Source of the DNA: Verrucomicrobiota bacterium
GTDB taxonomy: Bacteria > Verrucomicrobiota > Verrucomicrobiia > Opitutales > Opitutaceae
Reading direction: 5' to 3'
Assembly: GCA_016721945.1 (NCBI GenBank)
Contig: JADKHC010000001.1
Span: 310,001-374,000 of the forward strand
Length of the DNA stretch: 64,000 nucleotides
The notes under the pieces are model-generated. The model was given only the letters and a program-made list of their open reading frames with translations. It was not told the origin of the DNA and did no database searches. The position numbers and the translations under genes were made by a program. Of the stretch, positions 57,293-64,000 are shown in pieces (position 1 is the first letter of the stretch; each line of letters opens with the position of its first letter).

Positions 57293-57757
57293 TTAGACCA
57301 CTGGCTTGCGGCGATAAAACAGCAGCCCTGGCAAGGCCAAGCCCACCGCCAACGCCGCCACGATAAACATAGCGCGCAGGCCAGATGTGATCGCCGTATT
57401 GAGCAACTCAGGCGTAAGCCCACGTCGCTGGATCTCCACCACCGCGAGCAAGGCCGTGAAAAACGGTACGCCCGGAATCATCGGGATCATCGCCGCCACA
57501 GTGAAAACCTTGGGATGCGCCCGCAGTCTTTGTGCAATATACACTCCCAGTAGGCTCACCACGGACGCCGCAACAAACGTCGCCAGCTCGATCGGCATGC
57601 CCGCCGTGATCAGTAAAAATCTCAAGCCGCGCCCGATCGCCCCACCCGCTGCGCAATAAACCAGCGCGCTCCGCGGGACGTTAAACACCAGTCCGAAGCC
57701 CACGGCGGGCACCGCAGCCAGCGCCATGTTTTGAAGAAATTGGATGAGAATATTCAT
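57293..57757 (-). CDS. Threonine/serine exporter, small subunit (YjjB/ThrE C-terminal type)
   Basis: 154 residues from the ATG at 57757, which overlaps the upstream gene stop by 4 bp; the longer frame upstream is discounted. Four to five membrane helices with the ThrE_2/DUF3815 pattern: AAGGAIGRGLRFLLITAG, ELATFVAASVVSLLGVYIAQ and TVAAMIPMIPGVPFFTALLA. It forms one exporter with the YjjP-like partner; related proteins export threonine, serine or succinate. Confidence 0.9.
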   Translation of the reverse strand: MNILIQFLQNMALAAVPAVGFGLVFNVPRSALVYCAAGGAIGRGLRFLLITAGMPIELATFVAASVVSLLGVYIAQRLRAHPKVFTVAAMIPMIPGVPFFTALLAVVEIQRRGLTPELLNTAITSGLRAMFIVAALAVGLALPGLLFYRRKPVV

Positions 57758-58590
57758 AGCCACCCCCACACGTTCCACACCGTCATTGCCAAAATAATTC
57801 CGGCCGAGGTCGCCGAACCCAGCAGCACCGCCATCATTCCGCGCGAAAGACCGGTATTGATGTAGCCCTTCACCATGTCCGAGATCGAGTTGATCATCGG
57901 AAAACCAGGAACCAACAGCAACACACAAGACGCCATCGCGATCTTGGGGTGCAAACCCAGTTTATAGATCACACCCTGGCCGGCGATCGATGTGGCAACG
58001 AAAGCCGATGCGAAAAAATTAACCAATGGGTTGAAGTGGCGCGCAGCGAACCACTGACGCACTAGCATCGCCGTCGAGCTTGCCGCGAAAGTCAGCCCCA
58101 AGCCGAACCAATCCCAGCTCCTATCTTCCGTGGCCGGCAGACTCATCTGCGCCAGCCGCGCGAAACACGCACACGAAAGGCCGATCATCAACGCCACCAC
58201 CCAACGCGGATACCGCTCGGGCTTGATCGATTCAATTCGTGTCCGAAAACCCGTGCGGTCCAGCTCGCCCGCCTCAACCGCCAGCATCGCACGCTGCACC
58301 TCGGTGACCATGTGCATATTAATGCCACGATCCTCGTTACGTCGCACCGTGGTGATGCAGTGGTCTTCGCTCAGCGTCGTCACCGTGAGGGCGTTGGCCA
58401 TGATCGCTACTTCCACGCTGCGCACACCGAGCGCCAGCCCGAGGCGACGCGTCACGGACTCCACCAGTGCGCTCTCCGCACCGTGCTGCAACAGCATCAG
58501 CCCCGTCTCAATGCACAGGCGTGTGATTTCACGCTGCACCGGCTCAGTGTGCGGAAGAGGAACAGGCGCAGTTGATTGGTTCGGTATCAT
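57754..58590 (-). CDS. Threonine/serine exporter, large subunit (YjjP/ThrE N-terminal type)
   Basis: 278 residues from the ATG at 58590. The cytoplasmic N-terminal domain has the ThrE_1 pattern ETGLMLLQHGAESALVESVT and VEVAIMANALTVTTL. It is followed by about five membrane helices, including KIAMASCVLLLVPGFPMINS and ISDMVKGYINTGLSRG. The ATGA overlap with the YjjB-like gene gives translational coupling. In Corynebacterium ThrE the two parts are fused; here they are split as in E. coli YjjPB. Confidence 0.92.
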   Translation of the reverse strand: MIPNQSTAPVPLPHTEPVQREITRLCIETGLMLLQHGAESALVESVTRRLGLALGVRSVEVAIMANALTVTTLSEDHCITTVRRNEDRGINMHMVTEVQRAMLAVEAGELDRTGFRTRIESIKPERYPRWVVALMIGLSCACFARLAQMSLPATEDRSWDWFGLGLTFAASSTAMLVRQWFAARHFNPLVNFFASAFVATSIAGQGVIYKLGLHPKIAMASCVLLLVPGFPMINSISDMVKGYINTGLSRGMMAVLLGSATSAGIILAMTVWNVWGWL

Positions 58591-58722
58591 GCAGGGACGT
58601 GCAGCATGATCAGGAAGTCGGTCACGCCAAGTCGAACGTGCAGTTTGCGTCCGTTTTTTCTGCACCACCTTCCGCAGATTTGGTTTAACGCACTGATCGT
58701 CGAAGATCTGTCACTCGCCCGC

Positions 58723-59526
58723 TTAGAAACCCAACGTTCTTAGCGGACCGGACTTGGTGGAAAAACGTTCGTCAAAGGGCTTTACCCGCTTGTAATCCGT
58801 GCGCCCGACCTGCACGTGCTCGTCCATCTTGGCGAAGAACACCGACACTTTCGCGTCTACATTCACCGTCGCGACCTGAGGCGGATGAGCCGGATCAACC
58901 GTGGTGTAACGCGCGCAGATCTCGACGCCGCGGATTTTGGCCACAAGCTTCATGCGGAACGGACTGAGCATGTTTAAACGTATCTCATCGAGCGCTGCCG
59001 CCTGTTTGTTTACCCGAATGAGAACATGAATCTTATCGAACGGAAAACTGGATTTTTTATTTCCAACCACCGGAATTTTGTAGGTTATCAATTGATCGGT
59101 TTCTGCAACCACCGCCGCCTCTTTCAGGACCAGGACGCCGTGTTCGCTGCCAAGGTCTATCTTCGGTGCCTCTTCATCGGCCGCGTTTTCAGGTTTTTGC
59201 TGGAGCATTTCCCGGGCAGCCGCTTCCTGCTCACCGCGTTCCCGGCATTGTTTTTGAACTTTCTTCGTTGGCGGTTGGCCATCAACCGAAAGCGCCGAGT
59301 ACTGCTCAGCGTAGGGTTTTGAAGGATCGTAACGGATCACAACCGCCTCCTTCAGCTTGCCCTTACGGTTGCGCGTTTCCTGCGTCTCCGTGTAAGCCCA
59401 ACGCCCCGCTTGCGCTCGCTCCTTATCGAGCGCCTGGCTAAGCAGCGCCGGCATTTCGGCACGCAGCAAAGCCGTGTGACCCAGGACAAAAATAAACAGA
59501 ACGCTCCATCGAGATGAGAATTTCAT
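58723..59526 (-). CDS. Unknown secreted protein
   Basis: 267 residues from the ATG at 59526 (18 bases inside a longer frame) with a signal peptide (SVLFIFVLGHTALLRAE). The mature protein starts with a helical region (LLSQALDKERAQAGRWAYTE), has a Glu/Ala-rich middle (around 85-115) and a beta-rich C-terminal half (FDKIHVLIRVNKQAAALDEI, KLVAKIRGVEICARYTTVDP). The layout recalls periplasmic LolA/LolB-like or outer-membrane lipoprotein-sorting folds, but no motif decides it. No operon partner. Confidence 0.75.
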   Translation of the reverse strand: MKFSSRWSVLFIFVLGHTALLRAEMPALLSQALDKERAQAGRWAYTETQETRNRKGKLKEAVVIRYDPSKPYAEQYSALSVDGQPPTKKVQKQCRERGEQEAAAREMLQQKPENAADEEAPKIDLGSEHGVLVLKEAAVVAETDQLITYKIPVVGNKKSSFPFDKIHVLIRVNKQAAALDEIRLNMLSPFRMKLVAKIRGVEICARYTTVDPAHPPQVATVNVDAKVSVFFAKMDEHVQVGRTDYKRVKPFDERFSTKSGPLRTLGF

Positions 59527-59670
59527 TACGCCTTCATCAGACACATGGCCCGTCGCACGAGCACGGTCTTCTCAACGATCGGGTTGTTCCCCGGATGAGC
59601 GGTGCGTCAGACCAGATGGGTGGAAAACTTCCCTTCACGAATAAAAAAACTCCGCACCGTTTTCGTGATT

Positions 59671-59755
59671 TGGTGCCCGGAGTGGGAGTCGAACCCACAA
59701 GACTTTCGTCGGTAGATTTTGAGTCTACTGCGTCTGCCAATTCCGCCATCCGGGC
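59671..59755 (-). tRNA. tRNA-Leu (anticodon CAA)
   Basis: The minus-strand sequence folds as a class II tRNA: acceptor GCCCGGA/TCCGGGC, D arm with GGCAGACGC, anticodon stem GTAGA/TCTAC around loop CTCAAAA (anticodon CAA), a long variable arm (CGACGAAAGTCTT) and T arm GTGGGTTCGACTCCCAC. The 3' CCA is encoded (59671-59673). A run of seven T lies about 25 bases further downstream and may end the transcript. Confidence 0.97.
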
Positions 59756-60119
59756 GAATGAAGGAAACGCGAAACTAAAAACGTCTGCCCCGTTGTAAAC
59801 GGAAATTTGCGTTTTGCCGCAAACCTTCGCCCCCGCAGCAACCGACCGACTCTTTCTCATCCTCACTTTCCATTCTCCGAATACCAGCGAAGCACGGAAT
59901 TTTCACGCCGCCCCGCTTCGAGATTTTTGCTGAGTTACTTTGAACGCCAACGCCGATCCTGCGTCTTACTCCACGTTAGTTACCCGTTCTTTTTAGAGTT
60001 TTTCATCGTTTGTAGTTTAAAAGTCGGCAAGGGCGCGGTGCCATGGGCTCCGCGCCCTTACTGTTTTTGGACGCTTGCCCCAGCGCCCAGTTTGAGTCTT
60101 CACTCACAGCCTTTTTTCC
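59756..60119. other. Intergenic region between tRNA-Leu and rsmE
   Basis: No gene is supported; the 106-codon plus-strand frame here (59807-60127) has no protein-like features. It must hold the tRNA promoter (reading left) and the rsmE promoter (reading right). A strong hairpin lies at 60029-60059. Confidence 0.6.
60029..60059. repeat. Strong hairpin in the rsmE leader
   Basis: Perfect 10-bp stem AAGGGCGCGG/CCGCGCCCTT with an 11-base loop, followed by actgttttt. It lies 60 bp before the rsmE ATG. No upstream plus-strand gene needs a terminator here, so it is either a leader structure or a dispersed palindrome. Confidence 0.6.
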
Positions 60120-60878
60120 ATGCCTGACTTCCGCGCCTTTTGCACCCTCACCGAACGCGAACCCGCTCAAATCCGCCTCGACGGCGACGAATCGCACCAT
60201 CTCGTGGCCGTGAATCGCGCCCGTAAAGGTGACACCGTGGTGGCCTTCGATGGCCGCGGTGGCGAGTGGATCTGCGAACTCGCCGAAGAATCGAAAAACG
60301 CCGCCCTGCTCAAGGTGCGTTTCACCCAGAAGATCAAGCCCCTCGCCTACGAAATCACTCTCGGCCAAGCCCTGCCGAAAGGCCCGTGCATGGACGCCAT
60401 CGTGCGCAAAGCCACCGAGATCGGCGCCGCCCGCATCGCCCCACTCGAAAGCGAACGCACCCAGGTCCGCCTCGATGACGACCGGCAGGACAAAAAAATC
60501 GAAAAATGGCAGACCGCCGCGCTCGAAGCCGCGAAGCAATGCGGTAATGCCTGGCTGCCTGAAATTCTGCCCGTGCAAAACGCGAACGCGTTCATCGAAG
60601 GCAGCCGCGGCTACGATCTGAAGTTGATCGCCAGCCTCCAACCCGGCGCCAAATCGCTTAAGTCAGTACTTTCTGGATACAAGACCGCCAATAACCGTGC
60701 GCCAAAGAAAGTTCTCTGGTTGATCGGGCCCGAAGGCGATTTCACGCCCGCCGAAATGAGCGCCGCCAAGAGCGCCGGCTTCGAGCCGATCACGCTCGGC
60801 CCGCTCGTCCTCCGCTGCGAAACCGCCGCCGTGTACGCGCTGAGCGTGTTGAGCTACGAGCTGGGAAATCCGAGCTGA
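60120..60878 (+). CDS. rsmE: 16S rRNA (uracil-1498-N3)-methyltransferase
   Basis: 252 residues of the SPOUT family: N-terminal PUA-like part (DGDESHHLVAVNRARKGDTV), then ITLGQALPKGPCMDAIVRKA, TEIGAARIAPLESERTQVR and the trefoil-knot SAM site WLIGPEGDFTPAEM, followed by ITLGPLVLRCETAAVYAL. It methylates U1498 of 16S rRNA. It ends 38 bp before the GxxExxY ORF, with the left inverted repeat in between. Confidence 0.95.
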   Translation: MPDFRAFCTLTEREPAQIRLDGDESHHLVAVNRARKGDTVVAFDGRGGEWICELAEESKNAALLKVRFTQKIKPLAYEITLGQALPKGPCMDAIVRKATEIGAARIAPLESERTQVRLDDDRQDKKIEKWQTAALEAAKQCGNAWLPEILPVQNANAFIEGSRGYDLKLIASLQPGAKSLKSVLSGYKTANNRAPKKVLWLIGPEGDFTPAEMSAAKSAGFEPITLGPLVLRCETAAVYALSVLSYELGNPS

Positions 60879-60882
60879 GGAA

Positions 60883-60915
60883 TTGGCTCACGCAAAGGCG
60901 CGAAGGCGCAAAGAA
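60883..60915. repeat. Left inverted repeat of the GxxExxY unit
   Basis: A 33-bp sequence (core cacgcaaaggcgcgaagg) that is the exact reverse complement of 61305-61337. It ends one base before the ATG of the GxxExxY ORF, and its purine-rich end (gcaaagaag) must also supply the ribosome-binding site. Confidence 0.95.
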
Positions 60916-60916
60916 G

Positions 60917-61303
60917 ATGACTGAAAACGACCTCTCCAAAATTATCGTGGACGCGGCGTACCGCATCCATGTCGATCTTGGGCCAGGATTGTTGGAGTCC
61001 GTTTACGAAGCAGTGCTCGCCGCAGAACTCCTCAATCGAGGACTCAAAATTGAGCGGCAAAAACCGATCCAGTTTCAGTACGCAGGCACGACTTTTGACG
61101 AGGGTTTTCGGATCGATCTCTTGGTAAACGATCTTGTGATCATCGAACTGAAATCAACCGAGCAAACACACCCGGTTCACAAAAAACAGCTCAAGACCTA
61201 TCTTCGCCTTTCGAACAAGAAACTTGGCCTGTTAATCAATTTCGGAACCGAGCTTTTCAAAGATGGCGTATCCCGCGTCGTCCTTGGATTATCGGAGCCT
61301 TGA
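60917..61303 (+). CDS. GxxExxY family protein with PD-(D/E)XK-like core
   Basis: 128 residues: DAAYRIHVDLGPGLLESVYE contains the GxxExxY signature, followed by GLKIERQKPIQFQYAG, then a PD-(D/E)XK-like nuclease pattern with Asp in FRIDLLVNDLVIIELKST (D, E and K in the expected order) and KKQLKTYLRLSNKKLGLLIN. The family is scattered, often in several copies per genome in Verrucomicrobiota, and has no proven function. The ORF is tightly framed by perfect inverted repeats (1 base before the ATG, 1 base after the stop) and sits between convergent rsmE and the KAS fusion gene. This suggests a compact mobile or selfish unit with a nuclease-like product. Confidence 0.9.
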   Translation: MTENDLSKIIVDAAYRIHVDLGPGLLESVYEAVLAAELLNRGLKIERQKPIQFQYAGTTFDEGFRIDLLVNDLVIIELKSTEQTHPVHKKQLKTYLRLSNKKLGLLINFGTELFKDGVSRVVLGLSEP

Positions 61304-61304
61304 T

Positions 61305-61337
61305 TTCTTTGCGCCTTCGCGCCTTTGCGTGAGCCAA
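61305..61337. repeat. Right inverted repeat of the GxxExxY unit
   Basis: Exact 33-bp reverse complement of 60883-60915. It starts one base after the TGA stop of the GxxExxY ORF. Near-copies occur alone at 1545-1572 and 34821-34848. Confidence 0.95.
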
Positions 61338-61344
61338 ACCGTCC

Positions 61345-62949
61345 TCACCAAACCAGCAGACCGCTGGCAAAGGTGAGACCAGCGCCGACGCTGCAGAAGA
61401 TGATCTTGTCGTTGGAAGCGAAAATACCTTCTTCCGCAGCCCAACCAAGTGCCATCGACACACTCGCGGCCGAGGTGTTGCCGTACTTGCCGATGGTGAC
61501 GACGAAACGTTCGTAAGGAATGCCCACGCGTTTGCTCACGGCCCGCAGTATCCGTTCGTTGGCTTGGTGCGGCACGATCCACGCGACGTCACCCGGCTTG
61601 AGATTGTGGCGTGCGAGCGTGGCTTCGATCTGATTGGCGAAGGCGATAACGGCGTGCTTGAACACTGCCGAACCATTCATTTGCAGGTAAAAATCGTCGC
61701 GATCATGCCCCTCGGGATGCGGGAGCGGACGAGCGGCGCCACCGCCACGGCGTTGGATCGCATCAAACTGGTCGGCATCGCCCGCCAGCTTCATGCGGCC
61801 GAGTCGATGTCCACCGTTGCAATCAGTCAGCACCGCAGCTCCGGCGCCATCGCCGAAGAGAAAGGCCGTGGCGTGGTCCTTGGGATTGGTTATGCGCGAA
61901 AGGAGTTCGGCAGTGACAACGAGAAGTTTTTTCGCCGTGCCAGCGCGGATAAATGCGCGGCCTACTTCGAGCGCGTAGAGCCAGCCGGCGCAAGCGGCGT
62001 TGAGATCGAACGCGAGGGCATGCGGCACGCCGAGTTGTTTCGCGAGTGCGCTGGCAGCGGAAGGCACCGGCTGGTCGGGAAGCAACGTCGCCATGATGAC
62101 GCCATCGATTTCCTTCACGTCGAGCTTGGCCTGCGCAAGCGCGTGCTGCACGGCGGTGGCGGCGAGGCTCGTCGCGGTTTCGCCTTCGGCGGCGTAGCGG
62201 CGTTCGCGGATACCGGTGAGTTTGATGACCTCGGCCTCGGTCATATCGGGAAATTCTTTCAGAATTTCGCCGTTCGAGCGAATGCCCGAGGGAATTGCAT
62301 AACCAACGCCTGCGATACAAACCGTCTCGGCGGAATGGGGATTAAAACCATTTGCGGGTGCCGCAGCTTCCGATGCAGCGGCGGGCGCACTTTGGGGTTT
62401 GCCGTGTTTCTGAATGTAGTGCGCAACGTCATCGCCAGACACGCGGCCACCGGGACCCGTCGCTTCGATATCGGTGATGGTCGCCGGATCGAGGCCGGCT
62501 TCGGTCGCGAGTTTACTCGCGCGGGGCGTCCACTGAATACCTGCGGGCTTGGTCGGCGCAGAAACTGGAGCAGGAGTCGCGACGTGAGCGGCTGCGTGAG
62601 CCACCGGCAATGCCGCACGCGTTTCGGCGCCAGCGGGCTTGGTGCCGGGCGCATGCACAACGCCGCCAAGGCTCTTCGTTTCCAAGTGCCGCAACGACTG
62701 ATCAGTCGTCGCGATTTTGATAAATGGTGCCCCCGAGGGCAGAATGTCGCCCGCGCGGCCAACGATCTCTTTGACCGTGCCGTCGCAAGGTGATTCGAAC
62801 TCGAAAACCGATTTGTCGCTCTCGAGTTCGGCCAGCTTCTGGCCCTTGGCCACAGTCATACCCGGCGTCACAACCAGATCAATGACGGTGAGTTCGCTAA
62901 CAGTGGCGCCCATGGAGGGCACCGGCACATCGATAAGAAATGTTTCCAT
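61345..62949 (-). CDS. Fusion of lipoyl domain, E3-binding domain and ketoacyl-ACP synthase III
   Basis: 534 residues. Residues 1-82 are a lipoyl domain of 2-oxo acid dehydrogenase E2 type, with the lipoylation Lys46 in LESDKSVFEFESP. An Ala/Pro/Thr linker follows. Residues 138-180 match the peripheral E3/E1-binding domain (TPRASKLATEAGLDPATI, ATGPGGRVSGDDV). A second linker leads to residues 205-534, a complete KAS III (FabH) with Cys320 (FDLNAACAGW), His461 (VPHQANERIL) and Asn491 (KYGNTSAASV). The E2 acyltransferase domain is replaced by the condensing enzyme, so acyl-lipoyl could pass directly to the FabH Cys. No E1, E3 or fatty-acid genes are adjacent; kdsA lies upstream. The frame is open throughout, so this is not two genes joined by error. 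Confidence 0.93.
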   Translation of the reverse strand: METFLIDVPVPSMGATVSELTVIDLVVTPGMTVAKGQKLAELESDKSVFEFESPCDGTVKEIVGRAGDILPSGAPFIKIATTDQSLRHLETKSLGGVVHAPGTKPAGAETRAALPVAHAAAHVATPAPVSAPTKPAGIQWTPRASKLATEAGLDPATITDIEATGPGGRVSGDDVAHYIQKHGKPQSAPAAASEAAAPANGFNPHSAETVCIAGVGYAIPSGIRSNGEILKEFPDMTEAEVIKLTGIRERRYAAEGETATSLAATAVQHALAQAKLDVKEIDGVIMATLLPDQPVPSAASALAKQLGVPHALAFDLNAACAGWLYALEVGRAFIRAGTAKKLLVVTAELLSRITNPKDHATAFLFGDGAGAAVLTDCNGGHRLGRMKLAGDADQFDAIQRRGGGAARPLPHPEGHDRDDFYLQMNGSAVFKHAVIAFANQIEATLARHNLKPGDVAWIVPHQANERILRAVSKRVGIPYERFVVTIGKYGNTSAASVSMALGWAAEEGIFASNDKIIFCSVGAGLTFASGLLVW

Positions 62950-63011
62950 CAGATAAGATAACGGGGGTGAAGCTAGGAGGCTCGCGGCGGTGTGGTCAAT
63001 GGCGCATCAGA

Positions 63012-63066
63012 GATGGAGGGCCGACGCCCTCGTCGGCCATGCGCGGTGAGGGCACCGCGCCTCCAA
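63012..63066. repeat. Twin-hairpin element with non-matching stems
   Basis: Left hairpin GGCCGACG/CGTCGGCC with loop CCCT, right hairpin GCGCGGTG/CACCGCGC with loop AGGG, outer clamp TGGAGG/CCTCCA. The two stems differ from each other, yet each is perfect and the loops are complementary, as in the element at 39773-39837. It lies between kdsA and the fusion gene. Confidence 0.88.
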
Positions 63067-63089
63067 TGGAGAATGCATTTGGCGCAAGT

Positions 63090-63884
63090 TCAACTCCGCG
63101 CCGCGCGCCAGATCGCCAGGCACTTTTCGAGCAAGGCGGGGAGTTCGCCGAGCGGAATCATGTTCGGGCCATCGCTGATCGCTTCTGCGGGATTCGGATG
63201 CGTCTCGATAAATAAACCGTCGGCACCCGCCGCGAGCGCTGCTTTGGCGAGCGGTGGCACAAATTCACGCTGACCGCCGCTCTTGCCGCCCGCCGCGCCG
63301 GGCAGTTGCACGCTGTGCGTCGCATCGAAAATCGCGGGAAAACCGTTGGCCTTCATAATGGCGAACGAACGCATATCGACAACCAGGTTCTGATAACCAA
63401 ACGTCGTGCCGCGCTCAGTCTGCCAGATTTCGGTGGCGTGGCCCTCGCGGAGTTTGTTGGTCACGAAAACCATTTCCTGCGGCGAGAGAAACTGGCCCTT
63501 CTTCACGTTCACGATGCGCCCGCTCGCAGCGGCCGCGAGCAGCAGATCAGTCTGCCGACAGAGAAACGCCGGGATCTGCAACACGTCGCACACCGCCGCG
63601 ACGGGCGCGATCTGCGCGGTCTCGTGGATGTCGGTCAAAATCGGAAAACCGTAGTCGCGTTTGATGAGCGCGAGCAGTTTCAAGCCTTCATCGATTCCCG
63701 TGCCGCGCGGGCCGGAGGCGGACGTGCGGTTGGCTTTATCGAAGGAGCCTTTGAAGATAATCTTTAGTTGCGGCTGCGCTTTTTGGACGGCGACAAGTGT
63801 CTCGGCGACGGCGCGGCAGACCTTTTCGTTTTCAAGCGAACACGGGCCAGCGATCAGCAGGAGTTTGGCGGGATCGAAAAGCAT
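63090..63884 (-). CDS. kdsA: 3-deoxy-8-phosphooctulonate synthase (KDO8P synthase)
   Basis: 264 residues from the ATG at 63884; the frame extends to 63974 but the extra 30 residues are not family-like. Signatures: [82 protein letters not shown] and the C-terminal [20 protein letters not shown]. It condenses PEP with arabinose 5-phosphate for KDO, needed for lipopolysaccharide, consistent with lptG and an outer membrane. Confidence 0.96.
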   Translation of the reverse strand: MLFDPAKLLLIAGPCSLENEKVCRAVAETLVAVQKAQPQLKIIFKGSFDKANRTSASGPRGTGIDEGLKLLALIKRDYGFPILTDIHETAQIAPVAAVCDVLQIPAFLCRQTDLLLAAAASGRIVNVKKGQFLSPQEMVFVTNKLREGHATEIWQTERGTTFGYQNLVVDMRSFAIMKANGFPAIFDATHSVQLPGAAGGKSGGQREFVPPLAKAALAAGADGLFIETHPNPAEAISDGPNMIPLGELPALLEKCLAIWRAARS

Positions 63885-64000
63885 GGGTCGGAATTTATCG
63901 CGGAAACGCAGAAGAACGGAAGCGCGGAATTTCTGTCGGCGGAATACGAATACGGAATCGGAACAGGTCCACAAAAGCGCAAGGAAGACCGCTCCCTCCC

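Noticed and set aside
59807..60127. 106-codon plus-strand frame before rsmE
   Set aside because: It overlaps a hairpin and the rsmE start and shows no conserved features.
60870..61350. Target-site duplication around the GxxExxY unit
   Set aside because: No direct repeat of useful length flanks the 33-bp ends; the short tgagga/tcctca match is inverted and overlaps the neighbouring stop codons.

Overview
The window looks like a chromosomal segment of a Verrucomicrobiota bacterium, most likely of the Opitutaceae. The pointers are moderately high G+C, two very large propeller-type hybrid histidine kinases, a GH10 xylanase, an outer membrane (KdsA, LptG, TonB receptor), a YjfB-like motility peptide, a GxxExxY protein, and dense short palindromic intergenic repeats. 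Placement is by gene content only. There is no phage, IS transposase, rRNA or CRISPR array.

Layout. 1-13.8 kb: an edge-truncated ABC permease, a ROK sugar kinase, a MATE exporter, a GH10 xylanase, a YkgJ-type protein, a DUF6795-like plus lipase cassette, a tandem duplication of a small protein gene, a ThuA-like protein, a double-thioredoxin protein and a frameshifted SMP-30-like gene. 14-21.3 kb: a hybrid kinase, small unknown genes, an ECF-type sigma factor and a BamE-like membrane protein. 21.4-34.8 kb: a corrinoid block. One side is a minus-strand operon btuB-btuF-btuC-btuD-cobO-cbiP behind a cobalamin riboswitch. The other is a plus-strand run metH(N)-cbiZ-cbiB-metH(C), in which B12-dependent methionine synthase is split in two around two corrinoid-salvage enzymes. 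34.8-45.7 kb: a UvrD-like helicase, a beta-helix lipoprotein, a SIMPL protein, a truncated S4 protein, an RhlE-like helicase and a CnrYXH-like metal-responsive sigma cascade with a Cys-rich peptide. 45.7-59.5 kb: lptG, a methyltransferase, htpG, vapBC, ppk1, a second hybrid kinase and a split ThrE-type exporter. 59.6-64 kb: tRNA-Leu(CAA), rsmE, a GxxExxY unit, a lipoyl/E3-binding/ketoacyl-synthase III fusion and kdsA.

Functional logic. The riboswitch-controlled transporter imports corrinoids. CobO, CbiZ, CbiB and CbiP would adenosylate and remodel them, and the split MetH uses the product. A SahR-like palindrome in front of metH(N) suggests control by S-adenosylhomocysteine. The sigma, membrane protein, periplasmic sensor and Cys-rich peptide form a plausible metal-stress circuit.

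Most unusual items: (1) a single protein carrying a lipoyl domain, an E3-binding domain and a complete KAS III domain; (2) a GxxExxY nuclease-like ORF fitted to within one base between 33-bp perfect inverted repeats, with solo half-copies elsewhere; (3) a family of twin-hairpin elements whose two loops are complementary while the stems change by compensation; (4) paired hybrid kinases whose middle receiver has Glu in place of the phospho-acceptor Asp. All assignments come from reading the sequence; no database search was possible.
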